10,121 bases of DNA, taken from contig JALUMZ010000151.1 of the NCBI GenBank assembly GCA_027055635.1, forward strand, positions 1 through 10,121, in the 5' to 3' direction. A program made the position numbers and the translations under genes. The notes below the pieces were generated by a model. It was not told where the DNA came from. It made no database searches and worked only from the letters and a program-made list of their open reading frames with translations. Below are positions 1 through 5,978 of the stretch, in pieces. Each line of letters begins with the position of its first letter. The first letter of the stretch is position 1. Source of the stretch: Campylobacteraceae bacterium (lineage in GTDB: Bacteria > Campylobacterota > Campylobacteria > Campylobacterales > Sulfurospirillaceae).

Positions 1-195
1 GAAGAAAGAGACTTATTAAACGATATGAAAATAAAATTAAATAGATTGAAAGATTTAAATAAACAGTATGCAAAGTTTGTAGTTATTATAAGCGAATTTT
101 ACAATACGCTACTAGATAAAGTATTTCCATGCGAGATGGAAGGCTACCACAAAACCCACCATAAGCCCGCAAGTATATTGAAAGTGAGGGCATAA
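1..195 (+). CDS. flgN: FlgN-like flagellar export chaperone, 3' end only
   Basis: Frame 1 is open from the first base to a TAA at 193-195 and encodes the last 64 residues of a protein whose 5' end lies outside the window. The visible part is helical and Lys/Leu-rich, continues with SEFYNTLLDKVFP and ends in ASILKVRA. This resembles the C-terminal end of FlgN-type chaperones, which in the cytoplasm keep the hook-associated proteins FlgK and FlgL unfolded and deliver them to the flagellar type III export gate. The stop codon shares one base with the flgK start (TAATG), so the two are very probably translationally coupled, and chaperone next to client is the usual arrangement. The assignment rests on position and the short C-terminal pattern; without the N-terminal half it is probable, not certain. 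Confidence 0.72.
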   Translation, partial: EERDLLNDMKIKLNRLKDLNKQYAKFVVIISEFYNTLLDKVFPCEMEGYHKTHHKPASILKVRA

Positions 196-2060
196 TGGGT
201 CTTTTTAATACGCTAGGTATCGGTTATTCTGGATTGACTGCTTCAGAAGCGGCAACAAATGTAACTGGTCATAATATAGCAAATGCAAATAATGATTATT
301 ACACTAGACAGAGGGTTTCAACATCTGCTTCAGTTCCTCTTCACTCGATTCCCGGTGATGTGGGCGAAGGGGTGCAAGTCACACAAATAGTCAGGATACA
401 TGATGAATTTGTATATGCAAGATACAAAGATAGCTCAAACGCACTATCTCACGATGACTATATGCAACAATCCTTAGAAGAGGTAGCAAAATATTTCCCG
501 GATTTGCAAGATTTGGGTATATCACAAGATTTAAAAAATTATTTTAACTCTTGGAATGATCTAAGTTCTAATGCAAATGACGGTTCTCAAAAGATAGCTC
601 TTGTTCAAAACGCTTCAACTCTTAGTGAAAATTTAAGTAGCACAAGAAATACATTAAGAAGTTTTCAAGATTCCATAAATGATCAGTTGAAAATAAATAT
701 CGATGAAGCAAACTCTATAGGAGAGAGAATAGCTGATTTGAATAAAGAAATTTCAAAAATAGAGAGTGCAAAGCCAAACCAAGCCAATGATCTTAGAGAT
801 AAAAGAGATAGTTTGGAACTAACACTTTCAAAAATATTAGATATATCGACTTCTAAATCACAACTTACTTCTCTTAATACCGTTGATGCAAATGCAACAG
901 ATCAGGGTATGGATTATCATTTAAATATTGCTGGAAATTCATTTGTAGATGGATCAACATTTCACCCTCTTGTGATAGAAAACAGGGATAACGAGAGTAG
1001 ATACTACTCTATATATTCAGAATCACAAGATGGTACAAAGTATGAGATAACAGACAAGATAAGAGGTGGAAAAGTAGGAGCGATGCTTGATATAAGAGGA
1101 AGAACTATAGATAAAAGTACCAATGCCGGATATCCCTCAGATGGAATTGTGCAAGGTTATGTGGATGACTTGGATACTTTTGCAAACACTCTTATTGCTC
1201 AGACAAATAATATATATGCAAAAAGTGCAAGTACAAGCATGAAGTCCCCTACTCATGCAGATTTAAAATCTGATACACCTCTATTGAATTCTGATTTAAA
1301 TCTCAAAACAGGTTCATTTGATTTGGTGATGTATGATAATAACGGTGTAGAAGTGGGCAGGAAAGAGATAAATATAAATCAGTTGACAACTATGAATGAT
1401 AGCACAACATCAGATAGTATAGTAGCACAAATTAATAGCAATAGTGATGACAATGGTGACAATAACTCAACAAATGATATAAATGATTATTTTCTTGCAA
1501 CATACGGAGCAGACGACGGTATATTTTCCATAGGTCCAAATCCGGCAAATCCAGAGAAGGCTTCCCAAAACTATACTATCTCTTTTGAAGACAATGGTAC
1601 AAACTTTCCAGGAGCAATAGGCATAAAACAATTTTTTACAGGCAGCGATGCAAATAACATTTCTGTAAATAGGGATTTATTGAATGACTCTAGTTTGGTA
1701 CAAGGATACAAAGCTCCTGTAGATGGAAATAATGATGTAGCAAATGATATGGTTCAGTTACAATACGATAATGTTGATTTTTTTAGAAAAAACAGTATTG
1801 TAACAGAAGATACGCTGAGCGGATTTTACAATTCCGTAACTACAAGAATTGCAACAGATGGGGAATCGGCAGGAAGAGCACAAGAGACTTCAAAAGCCCT
1901 TTTTAATACTGTTCAAGCAGAATTTCAATCCATAAGTGGAGTAAGCACAGATGAAGAGCTTACAAATTTGATAAAATTTCAAGCAGCTTACGGCGCAAAT
2001 GCTAAAGTGATAACAACTGTAGATCAGATGCTAAATACCCTTTTAGGAATCAAACAATAA
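195..2060 (+). CDS. flgK: Flagellar hook-associated protein 1 (HAP1, FlgK)
   Basis: FlgK is exported through the flagellar type III apparatus and forms the junction ring between hook and filament. The 621-residue length is normal for Campylobacterota FlgK. The N-terminus (residues 1-40: MGLFNTLGIGYSGLTASEAA, then NVTGHNIANANNDYYTRQ) is the flagellar rod/hook signature with the ANxxTxGYxRQ-like segment. Residues about 145-220 are a heptad-rich helix typical of the D1 domain. The C-terminus (about 580-621, including NLIKFQAAYGANAKVI and MLNTLLGIKQ) is the classic FlgK C-terminal helix that packs with the N-terminus. The middle (about 230-520) is variable and rich in Asn, Asp and Ser, as expected for the exposed D2/D3 region. 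The ATG start is supported by GTGAGGG at 184-190, which lies inside the end of flgN. No stop, frameshift or missing terminus is seen. Confidence 0.97.
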   Translation: MGLFNTLGIGYSGLTASEAATNVTGHNIANANNDYYTRQRVSTSASVPLHSIPGDVGEGVQVTQIVRIHDEFVYARYKDSSNALSHDDYMQQSLEEVAKYFPDLQDLGISQDLKNYFNSWNDLSSNANDGSQKIALVQNASTLSENLSSTRNTLRSFQDSINDQLKINIDEANSIGERIADLNKEISKIESAKPNQANDLRDKRDSLELTLSKILDISTSKSQLTSLNTVDANATDQGMDYHLNIAGNSFVDGSTFHPLVIENRDNESRYYSIYSESQDGTKYEITDKIRGGKVGAMLDIRGRTIDKSTNAGYPSDGIVQGYVDDLDTFANTLIAQTNNIYAKSASTSMKSPTHADLKSDTPLLNSDLNLKTGSFDLVMYDNNGVEVGRKEININQLTTMNDSTTSDSIVAQINSNSDDNGDNNSTNDINDYFLATYGADDGIFSIGPNPANPEKASQNYTISFEDNGTNFPGAIGIKQFFTGSDANNISVNRDLLNDSSLVQGYKAPVDGNNDVANDMVQLQYDNVDFFRKNSIVTEDTLSGFYNSVTTRIATDGESAGRAQETSKALFNTVQAEFQSISGVSTDEELTNLIKFQAAYGANAKVITTVDQMLNTLLGIKQ

Positions 2061-2061
2061 G

Positions 2062-2871
2062 TTGAAGAAAATTCCATATGCAAGCATATCAATACTATGT
2101 TTTATATTTTTTTTCTCTTTCTTGATGCCCTATTTTTATACGGTTTCACCTTATGAGTTAGATCCAAATTCTATACTCTTAGAGCCATCTTTAAAACACT
2201 TGTTTGGCACAGACAGACTAGGAAGAGATCTTTTCGCAAGGCTTATGCAAGGTGGACAAGTTTCTCTGATTATTGGAGTATTAAGTGCATTTATAGCTAG
2301 TTTTGTTGGGCTCATTATAGGTATAAGTGCTGGATTTTTTAAGGGTGTAGTAGATAAAAGTGTAGTTATCTTGATAGATCTTTTTTTGACATTTCCCACT
2401 TTTTTTCTCCTTTTGGCTCTTATTAGTTATGTGAATGCTTCAGTTTTGGTTTTGATAATTGTCATATCTGTCACAGGTTGGATGGGAATGGCTAGAATGA
2501 TAAGAAGCGAGAGTTTTGCTATCTCTCAAATGCCATTTATCAAAATCTTAAAAATTGCAAATCTAAATCCTTGGAAAATTATTCTAAAATACTATACACC
2601 TTTAATTGCCCCTATATTTTTTATCAGCTTTACTTTTGGTGTCAGCGGAGCAATATTAGCAGAGAGTGGGCTTAGTTTTTTAGGCATCGGTATAACTCCG
2701 CCACAAATTAGCTGGGGTACAATCATCAGCGAAGGGAAAGAGGTCATAAGTATAGCTTGGTGGCTCAGTTTTTTCCCGGGTTTTTTTATCTTTTTAGTGA
2801 CATTTTCACTTATAAATATCTCTGATTATCTCCAGAGCAAAACAAATGATAAAGAGTTGATAGGTGTTTGA
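2062..2871 (+). CDS. ABC transporter permease, OppC/DppC-like
   Basis: This is a predicted inner-membrane permease subunit of a peptide/nickel-type ABC importer (269 aa). Hydrophobic segments lie near residues 7-27, 66-90, 101-123, 127-147, 181-201 and 230-250. Family marks are HLFGTDRLGRDLFARL (46-61), which matches the HPLGTDxLGRDxxSRL pattern of OppC/DppC N-termini, and AESGLSFLGIGITPP (200-214), the highly conserved C-terminal motif. The cytoplasmic EAA loop is altered: where the family has EAA...G it has KIL...N (161-163 and 167). The start is TTG at 2062, one base after the flgK stop; an in-frame TAG at 2044-2046 excludes any earlier start and the next ATG (Met22) would cut into the first membrane segment. 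The Shine-Dalgarno is weak (AGGA at 2045-2048, 13 nt away), so translation probably depends on coupling to flgK. No OppB partner, ATPase or binding protein is visible here, so the substrate is unknown. Confidence 0.87.
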   Translation: MKKIPYASISILCFIFFFSFLMPYFYTVSPYELDPNSILLEPSLKHLFGTDRLGRDLFARLMQGGQVSLIIGVLSAFIASFVGLIIGISAGFFKGVVDKSVVILIDLFLTFPTFFLLLALISYVNASVLVLIIVISVTGWMGMARMIRSESFAISQMPFIKILKIANLNPWKIILKYYTPLIAPIFFISFTFGVSGAILAESGLSFLGIGITPPQISWGTIISEGKEVISIAWWLSFFPGFFIFLVTFSLINISDYLQSKTNDKELIGV

Positions 2872-3619
2872 TTTTGAAAAAATAAAAGAGTTGTTAGACA
2901 AAGAGGTTGAAAAAAGGGATGATAAAAATGAACTAAGTTTGCAAAAAGCAGATCCACTTCTCGTGGCAAGCAGATACAAAGATGAGTATATATCTCTGAT
3001 ATGTGCTATGTATGCCTATGGTAATGCAAACTTGATAGTAAAATTTTTAAGCTCTTTAAACTTCTCTCTTTTGGATGCGAATATATCTACAATTGAGCAG
3101 GGGTTAGACAATAAGTACTATAGATTTCAATCTTCAAGAGATACAAGGGAGATTTTTATAACTCTTAATAAGCTAAAAAAAATCACTACGCTAGAAAAAG
3201 TATTTTTAGAAGGATATGCTAAAAATTCAGATGTGATGGATGGTATATATAAGCTGATAGAAGCAATTTATGACATAAATTCATATAGATCAAGAGGTTA
3301 TGAATTTTTAATAGGAAAAATTCCGAAAAAAAGACCGACATCGCCATATAAAAGATGGAATATGTTCTTAAGGTGGATGGTTAGAAGTGATAATCTTGAT
3401 CTAGGACTATGGAAGAAAGTGGATAAAAAAGATCTATTGATACCATTAGATACTCATACTTTCAAAATAGGTAGGAAATTAGGGTTGATAGAACGAAAAA
3501 CTTACGACTTTAAATCAGTCATAGAGTTGACAAATGCACTAAAAAAATTAGATTTATATGATCCCGTCAAATACGATTTTGCTATTTATAGAATAGGGCA
3601 GGAGAGGCTATTCTTATAG
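2864..3619 (+). CDS. TIGR02757 / DUF2400 family protein
   Basis: A 251-residue cytoplasmic protein with no signal peptide or membrane segment. It matches the uncharacterised TIGR02757 (DUF2400) family by the order of conserved blocks: DPLLVASRYKD near 30-40, ISLICAMYAYGN near 43-54, SPYKRWNMFLRWMVR (160-174), then LGLW, IPLDTHTFKIGRKLGL (193-208) and a C-terminal DPVKYDFAIYRIG (233-245). Length is normal for the family. The PLDTH block resembles the VDTHVxR segment of HhH-GPD DNA glycosylases such as endonuclease III, but no helix-hairpin-helix GxG with a catalytic lysine and no iron-sulfur cysteine set is visible, so the biochemical role is open. The GTG start at 2864 overlaps the permease stop by 8 nt and has AAGAG about 7 nt upstream. 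It is the last gene of the flgK operon, followed by a hairpin terminator. Confidence 0.88.
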   Translation: MFDFEKIKELLDKEVEKRDDKNELSLQKADPLLVASRYKDEYISLICAMYAYGNANLIVKFLSSLNFSLLDANISTIEQGLDNKYYRFQSSRDTREIFITLNKLKKITTLEKVFLEGYAKNSDVMDGIYKLIEAIYDINSYRSRGYEFLIGKIPKKRPTSPYKRWNMFLRWMVRSDNLDLGLWKKVDKKDLLIPLDTHTFKIGRKLGLIERKTYDFKSVIELTNALKKLDLYDPVKYDFAIYRIGQERLFL

Positions 3620-3620
3620 A

Positions 3621-3660
3621 GGGCAGGGCACCTTATTGCATACCCTGCTTATTAGTTTTT
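3621..3660 (+). terminator. Hairpin terminator between convergent operons
   Basis: GCAGGG at 3623-3628 pairs with CCCTGC at 3643-3648, extended outward by two G.T wobbles (3621-3622 with 3649-3650), and encloses a 14-nt loop. A T-rich stretch ending in five Ts (3656-3660) follows on the plus strand, fitting a rho-independent terminator for the operon ending at 3619. On the minus strand the same stem follows rpsR by only a few bases, but the tail there is poor in U, so termination of the rpsF operon at this site is possible but weaker. Confidence 0.68.
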
Positions 3661-3925
3661 ATTGATTTAGTAGATCAAATGGTGTAGCAATTACCTGTTT
3701 TGTATTTACTACATATGGAATCAAAGCAGCTGCTCTGGCTCTTTTGATTGTAAGTTCTACCATCTCTTGGTGTCTTTTACAGTTTCCTGTGAGACGACGA
3801 GGCATAATTTTATATCTTTCAGAGAGTGAATGTTTTAACATCTTTGTCTCTTTATAATCCATAAACTCTACTTTTGCTTCGCAATATTTACAATATTTTC
3901 TTGCATATTTTCTTTTTTCAGCCAT
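3659..3925 (-). CDS. rpsR: 30S ribosomal protein S18
   Basis: Small basic protein (88 aa) of the 30S platform that binds with S6 to the central domain of 16S rRNA. The diagnostic block PRRLTGNCKRHQEMVELTIK (42-61) followed by RARAAALIPY is nearly invariant in S18. It is a cysteine-containing form: C12 and C15 in a CxxC, plus C49 and H52, give a possible zinc-ribbon ligand set (C-x2-C...C-x2-H). The ATG is preceded by AAAGGA at complement 3933-3938. It lies 18 nt downstream of ssb and is the last gene of rpsF-ssb-rpsR, the conserved bacterial order. Confidence 0.97.
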   Translation of the reverse strand: MAEKRKYARKYCKYCEAKVEFMDYKETKMLKHSLSERYKIMPRRLTGNCKRHQEMVELTIKRARAAALIPYVVNTKQVIATPFDLLNQ

Positions 3926-3943
3926 TTTTTTATCCTTTAATTT

Positions 3944-4417
3944 CTAGAACGGTATCTCATCTTCATCGATATTGATATCTGGTATATTGTCACTTTGTTG
4001 TTGTACAGCAGGTTGTTTATAACTCTCTTGCGGAGCATTGTAGTTTCCGCCGGATGTGTTATTTTGACTATGGCCACCACCGTCATTTGAGTTTTTTGAG
4101 TCAAGCATCTGCATATTATCAACTACTACAGAGTGTTTACTCCTCTTCCCGCCATTTTGGTCTGTCCATTGGTCCAATTTCAGTCTGCCTTCGACCAAGA
4201 TTTTTTTACCTCGTCTAAGATATTGATTTGCAACTTCTGCAGTTCTGCCAAAAAAAGTGATATCAACAAAACATACTTCTTCGCCCTGGCTTCCGTCCTG
4301 TTTTTTAAATTTTCTGTTTGTTGCAATTCCTGTTGTGCATACCGCACCGCCATTTGGCATATATCTAAGTTCAGGATCTCTTGTTAAATTACCTACTAAA
4401 ATTATTCTGTTGTACAT
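3944..4417 (-). CDS. ssb: Single-stranded DNA-binding protein
   Basis: SSB coats single-stranded DNA during replication, repair and recombination and recruits partners through its C-terminal tip. Residues 1-106 form the OB-fold: MYNRIILVGNLTRDPELRYM at the start, then FVDITFFGRTAEVANQYLRRGKK split around 50-72, and VEGRLKLDQW with W84. Residues about 107-148 are a Gly/Asn/Gln/Ser-rich disordered linker. The protein ends in DEDEIPF (151-157), the canonical acidic tip with IPF that binds PriA, RecO, exonuclease I and others. The length of 157 aa is usual. A strong AAGGAG at complement 4423-4428 lies 5 nt before the ATG, and the gap from rpsF is 14 nt. Confidence 0.97.
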   Translation of the reverse strand: MYNRIILVGNLTRDPELRYMPNGGAVCTTGIATNRKFKKQDGSQGEEVCFVDITFFGRTAEVANQYLRRGKKILVEGRLKLDQWTDQNGGKRSKHSVVVDNMQMLDSKNSNDGGGHSQNNTSGGNYNAPQESYKQPAVQQQSDNIPDINIDEDEIPF

Positions 4418-4431
4418 TGTGACTCCTTTGC

Positions 4432-4911
4432 TTACTCTTGTGTTGCTTTAACTTCTTCTGTTTCTACTTCAGTCTCTACAACAGATACAACTTCTTCAGA
4501 TACCAAATCTTGGGTTGTTGTCTCTTTTGGGGATTCTTCTTTTAAGGTTTCTTCTATCTTTACCTCTTTTTCAACTTTGGAAGCAAATTTCTCAACTTGT
4601 CTATTCCAATATGCCAACTCTTTTGTTTTTTCATACTTAACACTCATAAATCTAATGAACTCTTCAGTGATACGAATAAGTCTTTCAACTTCTAGTATGG
4701 CAGTTGTAGGGGCAGTAAAATAGAAAACACTATAGTACCCTCGTTCTAGTTTTTCTATAGGGTATGCAAGTCTTCTTGTTCCCATCTCTTGAAATGCTGC
4801 AATTTGTGCACCATTTTTTTCTAAAACTTCTTTTAAGAAGTTTACTTTTGCTCTTGTCTCCTCTTCTGTGAGAGTAGGCTTGAGTACTGTAAGTAACTCG
4901 TAATGTCGCAT
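4432..4911 (-). CDS. rpsF: 30S ribosomal protein S6, with long acidic C-terminal tail
   Basis: S6 binds S18 and 16S rRNA on the 30S platform. The core (residues about 1-110) is clear: MRHYELLTVLKPTLTEEE at the N-terminus, GTRRLAYPIEKLERGYYSVF (44-63) and the EVERLIRITEEFIRFMSVKY strand-helix segment (74-93). The protein is 159 aa, longer than compact S6 proteins of about 95-135 aa. The extra part (about 117-159) is low-complexity and rich in Glu, Val and Thr, with 13 Glu in the last 40 residues; E. coli S6 also has an acidic tail, which RimK lengthens with glutamates. The start has AAGGAG at complement 4917-4922, 5 nt before ATG. First gene of rpsF-ssb-rpsR, with its own promoter candidate just past the holA stop. 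Confidence 0.96.
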   Translation of the reverse strand: MRHYELLTVLKPTLTEEETRAKVNFLKEVLEKNGAQIAAFQEMGTRRLAYPIEKLERGYYSVFYFTAPTTAILEVERLIRITEEFIRFMSVKYEKTKELAYWNRQVEKFASKVEKEVKIEETLKEESPKETTTQDLVSEEVVSVVETEVETEEVKATQE

Positions 4912-4960
4912 TTTTTCTCCTTGTGGTTTTCACCCATAACTTGAGTAAGGATGTTTAATA

Positions 4961-4978
4961 TTAAGCAAAAAAGCTTAA
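4961..4978 (-). promoter_or_regulatory. Small hairpin in the rpsF 5' leader
   Basis: On the transcribed (minus) strand TTAAGC, six Ts and GCTTAA form a perfect 6-bp stem with a U6 loop, almost at the predicted 5' end of the rpsF mRNA. It is directly followed by an overlapping 10-bp palindrome, TTAATATTAA (4955-4964). It could stabilise the transcript or take part in leader control; no T-tract follows, so it is not a terminator. The CCG-containing loop described for S6:S18-binding leaders in other bacteria is not evident, so autoregulation by that route cannot be claimed. Confidence 0.4.
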
Positions 4979-4985
4979 GGACGCG

Positions 4986-4991
4986 ATTATA
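4986..4991 (-). promoter_or_regulatory. -10 element of the rpsF-ssb-rpsR promoter
   Basis: A perfect TATAAT on the minus strand begins immediately after the holA stop codon, 75 nt before the rpsF ATG. The hexamer 17 nt upstream (TAAAAC) is not a -35 consensus, as is usual for sigma-70 promoters in Campylobacterota. This would give the ribosomal protein genes a start independent of rnr-holA. The predicted transcription start is near 4979-4980. Confidence 0.6.
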
Positions 4992-5978
4992 CTATAATAA
5001 ACTTTGAAGTTTTATTAATGCTGATAAAAGCATAGAGCTTTTGTCTATATTTTGTATTTTTTTTAGTTTATATTCAATTTGAAGAAGATGCTTAAAGATG
5101 GTATTATAAGTTTTTAGGTCAAACATCATGCACAGAGTTGAGCGCTCTTTGGCAAGATTTGGTGGAAGAGGATAACCAAGAACAGATCTTGCATCAAAAG
5201 TTCCGTGTATCTTTATATAGGAATAAAATAGAAATAGTTGACTAAGATACGACTCTATGGCATTTATTATTTTTATCTCATCAGCACTACCCAACTCCAT
5301 CAGTCTTGCATAGGATTCTCTTATATCTCTTTTTTGCAAAAGCTCATATATAAACTCATCCATACCAACACTTCCAAGCCCATATACAAGCTCATTTATA
5401 TCTCTGACTTCAATCTCTTTATCTAGGATATTTAACTTCTCTAGATCGTTTATGCAGAGTGCTATATCTTCATTTTGTAGTTGATATAGGTGAGATAGGC
5501 TATATCTGTTTATGTTTATATCTAACTCTTTTGCTCTGTTTTGCAACAAAAATAGTGCTTCACCCAAATTTGGCTTGAAAAATCTTACAAAATTTGCATT
5601 TTTCTTTGGAGAAAATGCCTTGGCTATGTTTTTTGCCTTTGAATCATCTCCGAAAAATTGAAGCAGTAGATGATTGGTGTTACTCTTAAAAGATAGATTT
5701 ATAAGTATATCGAGCTCTTTTTTTGTTATGGTTTTATCTGTTTTGATTATTAGTATGTTTCTGTCTCCAAAGAGTGAAGATTGAGAGAGAAAATTTTTTG
5801 CTAGCGTGAAGTTATACTCGTCATAATACAAAAGTAGCTTCTCTTCTGCATTAGCAGAGAGTTTTTCTAGTATCTTTTTTCCAAAAAATTCATTTTGATA
5901 AAAACAAGCTCCATATAAAAGTATGGATTTTGGAATTTGTGAACTGTTTAGTAGATTTTCAAACTCTCTTTTATACAT
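4992..5978 (-). CDS. holA: DNA polymerase III delta subunit (clamp loader)
   Basis: HolA is the wrench subunit of the clamp-loader complex that opens the beta sliding clamp at primed DNA. The protein is divergent but recognisable: an N-terminal YKREFENLLNS then IPKSILLYGA block (degenerate AAA+ start without a Walker A, as normal for delta), a mid-region LSHLYQLQNEDIALCINDLE that matches the helical lid segment, and a helical C-terminal collar domain with LSALIKLQSLL at the end. The start chosen is the ATG at 5978 (328 aa), which gives an 8-nt overlap with rnr and an N-terminus MYKRE like that of relatives. An in-frame ATG at 5999 would add seven residues and a 29-nt overlap but has no ribosome binding site. 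Gene order rnr-holA-rpsF supports the assignment. Confidence 0.88.
   Translation of the reverse strand: MYKREFENLLNSSQIPKSILLYGACFYQNEFFGKKILEKLSANAEEKLLLYYDEYNFTLAKNFLSQSSLFGDRNILIIKTDKTITKKELDILINLSFKSNTNHLLLQFFGDDSKAKNIAKAFSPKKNANFVRFFKPNLGEALFLLQNRAKELDININRYSLSHLYQLQNEDIALCINDLEKLNILDKEIEVRDINELVYGLGSVGMDEFIYELLQKRDIRESYARLMELGSADEIKIINAIESYLSQLFLFYSYIKIHGTFDARSVLGYPLPPNLAKERSTLCMMFDLKTYNTIFKHLLQIEYKLKKIQNIDKSSMLLSALIKLQSLL

Noticed and set aside
2107..2114. Run of eight Ts early in the permease gene as a slippage hotspot
   Set aside because: It encodes Phe residues in a membrane segment of an A/T-rich gene, the frame is intact, and T7-T8 runs occur elsewhere in the window.
4133..4451. 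Plus-strand open frames opposite ssb
   Set aside because: They are antisense shadows of the ssb OB-fold coding region with no promoter or ribosome binding site and no recognisable protein pattern.
4730..4933. Minus-strand open frame overlapping the rpsF start
   Set aside because: It lies out of frame inside rpsF, is rich in Lys, Arg and Ser without domain pattern, and the S6 frame explains the sequence fully.
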